45,452 nt of DNA from positions 1 to 45,452 of the forward strand of contig JAUIMF010000021.1 of assembly GCA_030433415.1 (NCBI GenBank). Direction: 5' to 3'. Within the stretch, counting starts at the first letter, position 1. The number at the start of each line of letters is the position of its first letter. This document shows, in pieces, positions 32,970 to 41,331 of the stretch. This DNA is from Gammaproteobacteria bacterium (GTDB lineage Bacteria > Pseudomonadota > Gammaproteobacteria > Pseudomonadales > Halieaceae). The notes under the pieces are model-generated. The model saw nothing but the letters and a program-made list of their open reading frames with translations, did no database searches and was not told where the DNA came from. Made by a program: the position numbers and the translations under genes.

Positions 32970-33665
32970 TCAGCGCTGCGCCGTGATCCAGACGTTCGAG
33001 GGCATCATGCTGTCGATGCGGCGATCCACTTCAAAACGATGTCCGTCGTACTGTCGCCGGACCAGCACATCGAGCAGAGGCAGGCTCCAGGCCAGCAGCT
33101 CCAGAAAGGGTCTGAACACGATGTGTATTTCACTCTGCAGCAGAATGCGCTGGCAGAGAATGCCCAGGGTGCGAAACGGCTGGCTGCTACCTTCGATCCT
33201 GAGTTCAGTCCACGCCAGGTGCTCAAACAGCAGGCGGGCTCCGTAGGGCGTGAAGTGAAAGTAGTTCTCGGGACCCCGGTGTACGCTGAAGACGCTACTG
33301 GCAGCGACGTACACCCGGCCGCCGGGCCTGAGCGCCGCGTGGCAGCGTTGCACCAGTGCTTGCGGGTCTCTCATATGCTCCAGCAGGCCCATGCAGATAA
33401 CGTTGTCGTAGTGCTCTTCAGGGTAGTCCGCAAAGTAGTCGAGGTAACGATCCGTGTCGAACAGGTGCTGGGGCATTTCGTCGTAGCTGTCCAATACCGC
33501 CGCGTGGTCAAACTCGCTGAACACAACCAGGGAACGCCCGGCCGGGGGGATGGCTGCGGCGAAGCGTTGATGATCAGCAGCGGTGATCTTTCGCCGGTAC
33601 AGCAGGGCGCGGTAGCTGTAGCGGCGCAAACGTGCCCAGAATCCGGTTTTTTTCGTGTTACTCAT
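32970..33665 (-). CDS. SAM-dependent methyltransferase-like protein with altered motif I
   Basis: The 231-residue protein has the later class I methyltransferase motifs: YDNVICMGLLEHMRDP (motif II/post-II) and ALRPGGRVYVAAS (motif III). The expected glycine-rich SAM loop (GxGxG) near the N-terminus is replaced by RSLVVFSEFDHAAVLDSY. It overlaps the glycosyltransferase stop by 4 bp and sits 4 bp before the GMC gene. By context it may methylate a sugar or glycoconjugate, but the missing glycine loop raises the possibility of weak or different cofactor binding. Confidence 0.75.
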   Translation of the reverse strand: MSNTKKTGFWARLRRYSYRALLYRRKITAADHQRFAAAIPPAGRSLVVFSEFDHAAVLDSYDEMPQHLFDTDRYLDYFADYPEEHYDNVICMGLLEHMRDPQALVQRCHAALRPGGRVYVAASSVFSVHRGPENYFHFTPYGARLLFEHLAWTELRIEGSSQPFRTLGILCQRILLQSEIHIVFRPFLELLAWSLPLLDVLVRRQYDGHRFEVDRRIDSMMPSNVWITAQR

Positions 33666-34729
33666 TCGGGCTCTCCGTCACTGTAGGCCGCGTCGACCAG
33701 GACCTGCGCTCCCCGCTTCCAGCTGCGCCGGTCGAGAAAGCGCTGGCATCCGTCGGCGCGAAACTGATCGACTATCGCCACAATCTGCGGCGGCACCGGA
33801 TCCTGCTCGCGCAAGACGCCTCCCAGCTGTTCGCGCTCCACAATGCGACCCAGGGCACCCTGAGCACGCGTGATGAGCGGCTTTTCAAGGCTGCTGGCCA
33901 CGTAGGCCGTAAAGGGTACCGAAAGGTCGTTCATGCTGCGGTAAAAAAAGTCAAACAGCGGAGCCAGGAAACGCTCATTCACCGCTATCGTTTCGTCCAG
34001 CACCTGCAGGTACTCATTCTCGTGAGCCCTTGTGCGGGCACGCTCGAACTCCTCGCCCTGGGGGTAGCGGCCGATCAACAGCATTGCCACAACCGTACCG
34101 TCTTCCAGCGCGCCCACGGTATCGGGTGCGTTCAGGTAGTGGGTTTTCTTGCGCGCGTCGTCAGATACCGCCAATCCCAGGACCACGCGACGGGCACGTT
34201 GTGTCAGGCGCGTCCTAAAATCGCGAATCTGTCGCGCCAGCGCCTCGTTGCGCGCATCGACTCCAGGCCACTGGGGCGCGCCAAAGCAGATCCAGCCCAG
34301 ACGCTCCCGAGGAATTCCCCGCGCCAGGGCGGCCTCTTGCAGCCAGGGGTCAGCGACCAGTACCCGGCGGGCAAAGCGTGCGACCATCGCGCGCCGAAGA
34401 CGGCTGATTCCCGGGTGCCAGGCGCGGGTTTCGCGATCCACGTTGTGCATGATCCAGAGCACCCGCACGCCCGTGACCCAACAGACAAACAGCGTGAACG
34501 CATCGCGTCCCAGCAGCGCGATGCTGCGTGGTAGCGACGGCCAGTCATTGAGGTAGCGAAACACGTAGACATCAGCACAGCGCCGTCGCCAAAAACCCGG
34601 CAGCAGGCAACGCAAGCGCCGACCGTAGCCGTCTCCCAAGGCCATGCCCTCGGCACCGAGCTGACGCAGCTCGTCGCTCCACCCGGCGCTCTTGAAATCC
34701 TCGTGGGCAAAGAGGAATCGCCGAGCCAC
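33662..34729 (-). CDS. Glycosyltransferase, GT-B type, probable
   Basis: The 355-residue product resembles GT4-like glycosyltransferases in layout: an N-terminal Rossmann-like half with VRVLWIMHNVDRETRAWHPG, a middle region with LGLAVSDD and VVAMLLIGRYP, and a C-terminal segment FTAYVASSLEKPLITRAQGA that corresponds to the nucleotide-sugar-binding region (SxxxEKP-like). The start is a GTG. It lies 6 bp after the propeller gene and overlaps the methyltransferase. Donor and acceptor sugars cannot be inferred. Confidence 0.7.
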   Translation of the reverse strand: MARRFLFAHEDFKSAGWSDELRQLGAEGMALGDGYGRRLRCLLPGFWRRRCADVYVFRYLNDWPSLPRSIALLGRDAFTLFVCWVTGVRVLWIMHNVDRETRAWHPGISRLRRAMVARFARRVLVADPWLQEAALARGIPRERLGWICFGAPQWPGVDARNEALARQIRDFRTRLTQRARRVVLGLAVSDDARKKTHYLNAPDTVGALEDGTVVAMLLIGRYPQGEEFERARTRAHENEYLQVLDETIAVNERFLAPLFDFFYRSMNDLSVPFTAYVASSLEKPLITRAQGALGRIVEREQLGGVLREQDPVPPQIVAIVDQFRADGCQRFLDRRSWKRGAQVLVDAAYSDGEPE

Positions 34730-34735
34730 GGCGAA

Positions 34736-35788
34736 TCAGGGAGCGGCCGGTACCCGGACGCGCAGTATCCGGTCACCGCGAAACGCGCCAATGTATAGCT
34801 CGTCACCCACTTCCTGGGCGACGGTTCCCCCACCCATGGCCTTGCCATCAGAGGCAAAGCGCACGCTGGCGGTGAAGCTGTCGGGGTCAATGCGTACGAT
34901 GCGATAAGGGATCTCGTTGCGCTCCTGAGCGTCGGCAAAGACTGCGTTGAGCAGCGTGAACACCGATGCGTCGTGAGACGCGACCAGTAGCGCCCCGTCC
35001 GCCGCGAGGCTGCTGTTGTCGGGCCTGGCCACGGCGACGGAGCGCAGGACCTCACCGGTCTCAAGATCGTGCTCCTGAACCAGACCATCGAGATACCGGT
35101 TCAGATAGAAGCGTTCGCCATCGGCGCTCAGCAGAATGCCGTTGGGGTACGCTCCGCGGGTATGCGGCACGACTTCGTAACCCTGATCCGGGCGCCAGCG
35201 ATACACCTGCCCCGTCTCCATACCCAGAGCGCCGCCGAGCATGTGGGCAAGCTGCCAGCTGGCGGTGATGGGGTCCGTGGCCAGAAAACCACCATCGGGC
35301 AACGCAGCCACATCGTTGAACTGCGTATTCTCCGCCGCCATCACACAGCCCCGCCAATCCAGGACGGGCGCGGGACCGCTGTCATCCACCGCGAAGTACT
35401 CGATGGATTCACGCCCGGCGTGGTTTACCGCCAGCAATTGCCACTGGCCATTGACGCGTCTCGCAATATCAATGCCGTGGGTGATCAAAGCCTCGGGGAG
35501 CTCACAGGCGGGATCGCCCCAGCGATCGTCTGGTGAGGGCAGTTCGAGGCCTGCATCCAGCACCTCCAGCGGCCCGCCCGGCAGGGCAAAGCGGTAAAGA
35601 TTCCAGGTCTCGGCCATGCTGGAGATAATGAGACTGTCGCCTACCCGTACGATATCTTCCGGCGCAGCGATGCCACAGTAGGCCTCAATGCCGACTTCCT
35701 CCGGCGCGTCATCGCAGGTGCCGGCAGCGACCGCTGGCAGGACTGCAAGGAGTAACGCCGCACCAAGAACTCCGTGTCGGACCTTCAT
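34736..35788 (-). CDS. Secreted six-bladed beta-propeller (SMP-30/arylesterase-like)
   Basis: The 350-residue protein begins with a signal peptide (LGAALLLAVLPAVAAG) and shows propeller features of the SMP-30/paraoxonase/strictosidine synthase-like group: FNDVAALPDGGFLATDP, AYPNGILLSADGERFYLNRY and PDNSSLAADGALLVASH. Asn and Asp at blade loops could bind a central calcium. Family members are lactonases or esterases. ATG 35788 is the only start that begins the signal peptide; it overlaps the upstream SpoIIAA-like stop (ATGA). In the operon it could act on the product made by the glycosyltransferase/methyltransferase/GMC genes, but no substrate is evident. Confidence 0.78.
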   Translation of the reverse strand: MKVRHGVLGAALLLAVLPAVAAGTCDDAPEEVGIEAYCGIAAPEDIVRVGDSLIISSMAETWNLYRFALPGGPLEVLDAGLELPSPDDRWGDPACELPEALITHGIDIARRVNGQWQLLAVNHAGRESIEYFAVDDSGPAPVLDWRGCVMAAENTQFNDVAALPDGGFLATDPITASWQLAHMLGGALGMETGQVYRWRPDQGYEVVPHTRGAYPNGILLSADGERFYLNRYLDGLVQEHDLETGEVLRSVAVARPDNSSLAADGALLVASHDASVFTLLNAVFADAQERNEIPYRIVRIDPDSFTASVRFASDGKAMGGGTVAQEVGDELYIGAFRGDRILRVRVPAAP

Positions 35789-36177
35789 GACGTCGCGCCG
35801 GTATCGGGATCGTCGCCGTAGGCGAGAAAGTTCAGGGCCCGCTGCCGCTCCTCGGTGCTGAAGGCCCGCATGTCGATGCTGCGAAACAGGCGATCCTCCC
35901 AGCCGATCACCGTCTGCATCCACTGTTTGTCGGTGACCACAGCGATGCGACGAAAATGCTGAATACCGTACTCACGCAAAAACTCCATTTTCTCTTCGAT
36001 GGCGTCCCACTCGACGCCGCCAATGCTCACGATTTCCTGATACACACTCACGTGACCGCAGCGGTCGATGATCTCGCGCAGGGCATCCAGGGCCTGCTCC
36101 ATATCGTCTTCGGTAACCTTGCCTTCGATGCGCCAGGCCACTGCATCGTCCACATCAAAATCCAGAAGTTCGAGCAT
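35785..36177 (-). CDS. SpoIIAA-like (STAS/SEC14-type) protein
   Basis: The 130-residue protein matches the small SpoIIAA-like family: an N-terminal AWRIEGKVTEDDMEQAL strand-helix unit, a middle with VSVYQEIVSIGGVEWDAI, and FRRIAVVTDKQWMQTVIGWE. These proteins adopt a STAS-like fold and have been linked to lipid binding or membrane association; their role is unclear. It has a 17-bp gap from the membrane protein upstream and a 4-bp overlap with the propeller gene downstream. Confidence 0.82.
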   Translation of the reverse strand: MLELLDFDVDDAVAWRIEGKVTEDDMEQALDALREIIDRCGHVSVYQEIVSIGGVEWDAIEEKMEFLREYGIQHFRRIAVVTDKQWMQTVIGWEDRLFRSIDMRAFSTEERQRALNFLAYGDDPDTGATS

Positions 36178-36194
36178 GATGGTGCCTCCGGCGC

Positions 36195-37832
36195 CTAACG
36201 CTGGCGCACATAGTCAAAACGGTGGACGGCGGACTTGCTGCCGTCCTTGTAGGTCAGCTGCACCGTGGCAAAACGCGTACTTCGCGGCACGCTCTTGTAC
36301 AGCGGTGTGCGCTCATCGATGGGTGCAAGGCCGCCTTTGCGCCAGGCGGGAAAACGGAAGTTCTTGGTGGGCACGGTGCTGTTCAGGCCGTACTTGATGG
36401 ACTTGATACTGCCGCGGTAGGCCATCAGGTGAGAAAAATACAGTAGGCGCTTGCCGTCGTAATCCCTGAAGCTCAGCCAGCTCGTAGTGGTCGCCTCGAG
36501 AATACGGCGATTGGCATCCTGGCTTTCCTGGCGGGCCTTGAAGGGGAACGCAAAGGGTCCGTGCAGTTCGCCGCCGTCGTCGCGATAGCTGATTTCTACC
36601 GTACCGTCGCGCTGGTTTTTAGGGAGGTTAAAGAAGGACCGGGGCTGGGGTTGGCCGGTGCGCGGATCGACGTAACCGGACTCTCCTGTGCTCACGGGGG
36701 AGCCACCGCCGCGCATCTTCCAGAGAATCTCGGACGCCGGCTCAGCAATGGTAACGGTGCCCGTGTAACCACTGTTGTTGGGCATCCACGAGATGCTGAC
36801 GGGATTGTCCAGGAGCTTCTCGCTGGCGGCCAGGGCCTGCAGACGGGTCGCGGCGTCATTGCGCCACTGCTGGGCGAGTTCCTGATCGATCAGATGCCGA
36901 AGCAGGCCACCGGCTTCATCCGCGGCCACAAACGCGCGCAGGTACTCGCGCTCCTGACGCTTCTGGGACAGGGTCTGGGCGCCGAGACGACGTTCAGACA
37001 CTTCAAGGCTCAGGTGATAGTGCACCGGCGCGTAGTCGGGGTTTTCGGCCGCGTAATCCGTAAGGGCCACCACCCGTTGCTCCACAGGCAACAACAGACG
37101 CCGCACGTAGGTAACCACACCGGAATCGCGGGCCTCCATCAGCGTGTTGTAGGTTTCCCGCGCCCCCGCGGTGCCTTCCTGGACTTTAAGAAACGCGACA
37201 AAGCGCAGATGGGGGTCGAGCAATTGCAGATCACTCTGGAAGTAGGCCAGATAGGAACGCCGCGCCGCCGAGTAATTGCCCGCCAATTCGTGGAGTCGCG
37301 CGTTGCGGTAATGCTCCTCGGGCGAACTCGGATTGGCAATGATCGAGCCCGCCGACGCAAAGCTCGCCTGCATTTCTTCGAGGGTGCGCAGTACTTCGGC
37401 GGAACTCTCTTCAAGGCGCGCCGTGCTCTCGGCAATGGCCGAGGTATCTTCGGCGATGGCGTCGAGCTTGGCGTCGATGATCCCCAGGCTCGCCTGCAAG
37501 TCACCGACGGCGGGCACGGCAGCGGCGATGAAGCCAGACTCCTCGGCGGCTTCACCCGACTGAAACAGCACAATCAACCCGAATATACCCGCGGCGATGG
37601 CCGAGAAGGCGGCGCCGCCAAGAAACTCCTCGCGGCCCCGACGATACAGATAGAAGCAGGCTGCAAACCCTACGACGGCGATCAGCGCCAGGTAGCTGGC
37701 AAACGGCGCAATCGGCTGCAGCACATCTGCCACAAGACCACCCACGGTGCACAGCGCGCCCACCACCGTGGCCGCGGTACCACGCAGACTCTGCAGCAGA
37801 TTACCGCGGGCCAGGGATTGAAAAATACTCAT
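36195..37832 (-). CDS. Membrane protein with coiled coil and helical repeats, unknown function
   Basis: The 545-residue product has three N-terminal membrane helices (about 22-40, 46-63, 71-91). A coiled coil follows at about 106-160 (ASLGIIDAKLDAIAEDTSAI, LEESSAEVLRTLEEM), then a TPR-like helical region (about 170-310; EEHYRNARLHELAGNYSAA) and a beta-rich C-terminal domain with YGLNSTVPTKNF. No named family was recognised. The layout suggests an inner-membrane scaffold with a large soluble part. It lies 25 bp downstream of the agmatinase gene and leads into the tightly packed operon. Confidence 0.72.
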   Translation of the reverse strand: MSIFQSLARGNLLQSLRGTAATVVGALCTVGGLVADVLQPIAPFASYLALIAVVGFAACFYLYRRGREEFLGGAAFSAIAAGIFGLIVLFQSGEAAEESGFIAAAVPAVGDLQASLGIIDAKLDAIAEDTSAIAESTARLEESSAEVLRTLEEMQASFASAGSIIANPSSPEEHYRNARLHELAGNYSAARRSYLAYFQSDLQLLDPHLRFVAFLKVQEGTAGARETYNTLMEARDSGVVTYVRRLLLPVEQRVVALTDYAAENPDYAPVHYHLSLEVSERRLGAQTLSQKRQEREYLRAFVAADEAGGLLRHLIDQELAQQWRNDAATRLQALAASEKLLDNPVSISWMPNNSGYTGTVTIAEPASEILWKMRGGGSPVSTGESGYVDPRTGQPQPRSFFNLPKNQRDGTVEISYRDDGGELHGPFAFPFKARQESQDANRRILEATTTSWLSFRDYDGKRLLYFSHLMAYRGSIKSIKYGLNSTVPTKNFRFPAWRKGGLAPIDERTPLYKSVPRSTRFATVQLTYKDGSKSAVHRFDYVRQR

Positions 37833-37857
37833 GCAACAACTCCTGCTTCGTGTTGTT

Positions 37858-38805
37858 TCAGGGGGAGGGACGCTCGGCGAAGATACACAGCATATTCAGG
37901 GCAAGGGTTGCGCCAGCCAGGGCGGTTATCTCGGCCACGTCATAGGCGGGCGCCACCTCAACCAGATCCATGCCCACCAGATTGACGCCGGCCAATCCGC
38001 GCAGAATGCGCAGCGCCTGGTGCGTCGACAGCCCTCCCACCACCGGGGTCCCCGTGCCCGGGGCGTAGCTCGGGTCCAGGGCGTCGATATCGAAGGTCAG
38101 GTAGCAGGGGTTGGCGCCCACCACGTCGCGAATTTGCGCCGCCACCTCCTCGGCGCTGTGCTCGTGCACCCAGTCTGCATCGAACACATGAAATCCATGG
38201 GTGCTGTCATTGTGGGTGCGCATGCCAAGCTGGATTGAGCGCGCAGGGTCCACGATTCCCTCGCGGGCCGCGTGCCAGAACATGGTGCCGTGATCGATGC
38301 GCCCCGCTTCGTCTTCCCAGGTGTCGGAGTGCGCGTCGAAATGAATCAACGACAGGCTGCCGTATTTTTCAGCGCAGGCCTTGAGCAGGGGGTACGTGAC
38401 AAAGTGGTCGCCGCCCAGGGCGAGTAGCGTGGTATCTGTGGCCAGCACCTGACGAGCCTGGGACTCCAGCGCGTCGGGCACATCCTGCGGGCGACCCGGA
38501 TCGAAGGTGAAATCACCGTAGTCCACCACGCGAATACGGTCAAAGGGATCGAAGCCCCAGCGGTTTACCGCGGTTTCCCAGGCGAGGTTGGCCGAGATGC
38601 TGCGCACGGCGCGCGGTCCCAGGCGCGCACCGGATCGATTGGTGGTCGCCAGGTCGTAGGGAATTCCCACCACGGCAACATCCACGCCATCCAGATCCCG
38701 ACTGTAGCGCCGGCGCATGAAACTCGTGGCACCACCATAGCTGGGTTCAACGATCGTGCCCCAGTCGCTCTCTCGGGTGAACGCCAGGTCCGAGTCAAAC
38801 TCCAT
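37858..38805 (-). CDS. speB: Agmatinase / ureohydrolase
   Basis: This 315-residue enzyme has the complete binuclear manganese site of the ureohydrolase family: LALGGDHFVTYPL, IHFDAHSDTWED, and CYLTFDIDALDPSYAPGTGT. It would hydrolyse agmatine to putrescine and urea in the cytoplasm; guanidinobutyrase or related guanidine hydrolases are alternatives that the motifs do not exclude. ATG 38805 is chosen because GGAGG lies 6 nt upstream. It is the first gene of the minus-strand run and divergent from the ion channel. No arginine decarboxylase is seen in the window. Confidence 0.88.
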   Translation of the reverse strand: MEFDSDLAFTRESDWGTIVEPSYGGATSFMRRRYSRDLDGVDVAVVGIPYDLATTNRSGARLGPRAVRSISANLAWETAVNRWGFDPFDRIRVVDYGDFTFDPGRPQDVPDALESQARQVLATDTTLLALGGDHFVTYPLLKACAEKYGSLSLIHFDAHSDTWEDEAGRIDHGTMFWHAAREGIVDPARSIQLGMRTHNDSTHGFHVFDADWVHEHSAEEVAAQIRDVVGANPCYLTFDIDALDPSYAPGTGTPVVGGLSTHQALRILRGLAGVNLVGMDLVEVAPAYDVAEITALAGATLALNMLCIFAERPSP

Positions 38806-38959
38806 GCGTGCCTCCAACGGTTTTTATTGGGGCACGATCACAACACAGCTACCGGGGCACCACAAGCGCGGAAAGACGTCTGGAAAACAGTGCTCACTGC
38901 GCCCCTAGTACCGGACTGCGGATTCCGTAAAATACCGCCGTGGCATAAGTGGTAGAGAT

Positions 38960-39385
38960 ATGGTCGAAGTCTTTGTTTTAAATTGCGCGGTCATCGCCCT
39001 GGTCGTCGTGATCCATTACGAATTCCTGCGTCGCTTCACGCTGCTAATGCCAAAGCTGAAAATTCGCCACCGCCTGCGACTGGTGTTCGGTGTATTTGGC
39101 TCCCTGGCGGCGCATACGTTGGAAGTCTGGGTTTTCGGCATCGTCTACTTCTACCTGGATCGGGCCGCCGGCTGGGGCTCGCTGGCAGGTTCCTACGATG
39201 GTGAGCTGCTCAGTGCGGTGTATTTTTCTTTTACCGCCTACACGACCCTGGGTCTTGGCGATGTGCTGCCCCACGGGGATCTACGTTTTCTGGTAGGGCT
39301 CGAGTCCCTGGCCGGCTTTGTGCTGATCACCTGGACCGCATCGTTCCTGTACCTTGAGATGACGCGCTACTGGGATTCAGACTAG
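38960..39385 (+). CDS. Small ion channel protein with K+-channel-like pore
   Basis: The 141-residue protein has about three membrane helices (residues 4-25, 42-66, 108-132) and a pore loop FSFTAYTTLGLGDVLPHGD. The selectivity-filter position reads TLGLGD (96-101) instead of the TVGYGD of K+ channels. No ligand-gating domain is attached. It would form a tetrameric inner-membrane channel for cations. Its stop shares a base with the GTG start of the acetyltransferase (TAGTG), so the two genes are coupled. Confidence 0.82.
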   Translation: MVEVFVLNCAVIALVVVIHYEFLRRFTLLMPKLKIRHRLRLVFGVFGSLAAHTLEVWVFGIVYFYLDRAAGWGSLAGSYDGELLSAVYFSFTAYTTLGLGDVLPHGDLRFLVGLESLAGFVLITWTASFLYLEMTRYWDSD

Positions 39386-39879
39386 TGACCGCACTGCATA
39401 TCCGCCCCGCCCGGCCGGGCGACGTAGGCCGCATTCTCAGATTCATCACGGATCTGGCGATCTACGAGCGCGAGCCCGATGCGGTGCTCGCCAGCGAAAG
39501 CATGATCCACGACTCGCTCTTTGGTGTTGAGCCGAAGGTGTTTGCACTGATCTGTGAGCGCGACACCGAAGGCGAGCGTCAGGCCATCGGCTTTGCGCTG
39601 TACTTTTTTAACTACTCCACCTGGCTGGGACGCCACGGCATCTATCTGGAAGACCTGTATGTAGATCCCGACGCCCGGGGCTGTGGCGCCGGCAAAGCGC
39701 TGCTTCAGGCGGTAGCCCGCGAAGCCCTGGCCAATGACTGTGGCCGTTTCGAGTGGAGCGTGCTCAAGTGGAATACGCCGTCGATTGAGTTCTACGAGGC
39801 CTGTGGCGCCAGACCCCAGGACGAGTGGGTGGGTTACCGCATGGACCGGGCGGCCATCGAGGCCTTTGTCGTCGACTGA
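39385..39879 (+). CDS. GNAT-family N-acetyltransferase (SSAT-like)
   Basis: The 164-residue protein carries GNAT motif A, IYLEDLYVDPDARGCGAGKALL, with the acetyl-CoA-binding RGxGxGK variant, and a C-terminal WSVLKWNTPSIEFYEACGAR that matches motif B. The HGIYLEDLYVDP form is typical of the spermidine/spermine and thialysine acetyltransferase-like branch. A polyamine substrate would fit the agmatinase across the divergent promoter, but this is inference. The start is GTG overlapping the channel stop. Confidence 0.87.
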   Translation: MTALHIRPARPGDVGRILRFITDLAIYEREPDAVLASESMIHDSLFGVEPKVFALICERDTEGERQAIGFALYFFNYSTWLGRHGIYLEDLYVDPDARGCGAGKALLQAVAREALANDCGRFEWSVLKWNTPSIEFYEACGARPQDEWVGYRMDRAAIEAFVVD

Positions 39880-39894
39880 TTTGTGGCCAACGGC

Positions 39895-40143
39895 TCAGTC
39901 GGCGCGCTCCAGCAATGCAAAGCGGGGCACGCGCTGCCCGTCCACCTCGACGCTCTCGAGGAACATCGCCAGGGGGCGCACCCACAAAGCACGATCGCCG
40001 TACAGAGGCCGGTAAAGCACCAGCTGCTCTTCGGTCTCGGAGTGTCTGACCAGGTCGATCACCTCGTATTCTCCACCCTTGTAGTGCCGGTAACGACCTC
40101 GTCGTATTTCGCTGCTCACGTGCTCAAGCTCCTGATTCGGCAT
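39895..40143 (-). CDS. DUF1653 family protein
   Basis: This 82-residue protein matches the small DUF1653 family: RRGRYRHYKGGEYEVIDL, then LVRHSETEEQLVLYRPLYGD and LWVRPLAMFLESVEVDGQRV. Function is unknown; the fold is a small beta barrel. The frame is open further upstream, but ATG 40143 gives the family's usual length. It converges on the acetyltransferase and is divergent from the histidine kinase. Confidence 0.88.
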   Translation of the reverse strand: MPNQELEHVSSEIRRGRYRHYKGGEYEVIDLVRHSETEEQLVLYRPLYGDRALWVRPLAMFLESVEVDGQRVPRFALLERAD

Positions 40144-40230
40144 ACTATTGTGCGGTAAACGGGGACGATTATGCGACCAACGCCCACAACCAGGCCGCGC
40201 TCGGGGCATCCGCGTCCCTATAATGAGAGT

Positions 40231-41331
40231 ATGCCTATCGAGCGCGTCATAGAAGACAAGCGCCGGCTGTTCTGGCTCCTGCAACTCGGGGGTTGGAGCA
40301 GCTGGGCGGCTACCTTTTACCTCAGCGTTATCGTCTGGGGCGAGCCTCCCGAGAACTACTACCTCTATCTGCCCGTGGTGGCGGTCCTCGGTATGGGCAT
40401 CTCCCTGGGACTGCGCTGGGTGTATCGCCTGACCTGGGACCGCAGCTTCGCCACCCGCGGCTTTGCAGTCATCGGTGCGTCCTATTGTGCCGGTGTCGCC
40501 TGGGTGCTGGTCCGCTCGATGATCTTCTACAACGTGTTCCCCGAAGAGCTCGCTCGCCTCGAGGCCAAGGGCGCGTCGCACATGGCCGCCTACTTCGACA
40601 ACACCATCTATGCGGTGTGGGTGATGCTGACCTGGAGCGGCCTGTACTTCGGCATCAAGTACTACCTGCTGAGCCAGGAAGAGAAGCAGCGCTACCTCAA
40701 GGCGATCTCGATGGCCCACGAGGCGCAGCTGAAGATGCTGCGCTATCAGCTCAACCCGCATTTTCTGTTCAATACCCTGAACGCGATTTCGACGCTGATC
40801 CTCGATCAGGACACCAAGCTGGCCAACGGCATGGTGATGAAACTGTCGAGATTCCTGCGCTACTCCCTCGACAATGACCCCATGCAGCAGGTCACGGTGG
40901 CCGAAGAGGTCGAGTCCCTGAAGCTGTACCTGGACATTGAAAAAGTGCGCTTTGCCGAGCGCCTGACGCTGCACTTCACCATCGCAGCGGACGCTGAGAA
41001 CGCGCTGATGCCGTCACTGCTGCTGCAGCCGCTGGTAGAGAATTCCATCAAGTACGCCGTGTCGCAGTCCATTAATGGTGGCTCCATCGCCGTATCCGCT
41101 GCGATCGAGAAAGGCCGTCTGCAGTTGATTGTCGCCGACGACGGTCCCGGTCTGGACCTGCGCCAGGGCCGCTTGCCCAAGGGCGGCGGCGTGGGCCTGG
41201 CCAATACCCGGGAGCGCCTGGCCCAGGTCTATGGCGACGAACAGAGCTTTCGCCTGGGCAGCACCGAGCCCCACGGCCTGACCATCACCATCACCCTGCC
41301 CCTGACTTACGCCCAGAAGGAGGCCGCATGA
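40231..41331 (+). CDS. LytS/YehU-type sensor histidine kinase
   Basis: The 366-residue protein has four N-terminal membrane helices (about 13-33, 47-65, 80-100, 125-146). A PF06580-type kinase core follows: LRYQLNPHFLFNTLNAIS with phospho-acceptor H177, LLQPLVENSIKYAV (N box) and DDGPGLDLRQGRLPKGGGVG (G boxes). It signals to the LytTR regulator whose start overlaps its stop by 4 bp. ATG 40231 is preferred because the preceding codons are Arg/Pro-rich and uncharacteristic, but its ribosome-binding site is poor; ATG 40171 is open and has GGGGA upstream. The signal is unknown. Confidence 0.88.
   Translation: MPIERVIEDKRRLFWLLQLGGWSSWAATFYLSVIVWGEPPENYYLYLPVVAVLGMGISLGLRWVYRLTWDRSFATRGFAVIGASYCAGVAWVLVRSMIFYNVFPEELARLEAKGASHMAAYFDNTIYAVWVMLTWSGLYFGIKYYLLSQEEKQRYLKAISMAHEAQLKMLRYQLNPHFLFNTLNAISTLILDQDTKLANGMVMKLSRFLRYSLDNDPMQQVTVAEEVESLKLYLDIEKVRFAERLTLHFTIAADAENALMPSLLLQPLVENSIKYAVSQSINGGSIAVSAAIEKGRLQLIVADDGPGLDLRQGRLPKGGGVGLANTRERLAQVYGDEQSFRLGSTEPHGLTITITLPLTYAQKEAA

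Noticed and set aside
36561-37985. 474-codon plus-strand frame opposite the membrane protein and agmatinase
   Set aside because: It crosses two well-supported genes on the other strand and has typical antisense composition (Gly, Arg, His, Gln).
38888-38899. CAGTG-CT-CACTG inverted repeat between agmatinase and the channel
   Set aside because: A single 5-bp-arm repeat with no second copy in the window and no link to the motif of the catabolic island.
40219-40224. TATAAT hexamer just before the histidine kinase start
   Set aside because: It would start transcription at or after the chosen ATG, and no -35 element was found; probably chance, or relevant only if the transcript is leaderless.
39895-40974. 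359-codon minus-strand frame ending in DUF1653
   Set aside because: Only the last 82 codons (from 40143) match a family; the upstream part is antisense to the histidine kinase.
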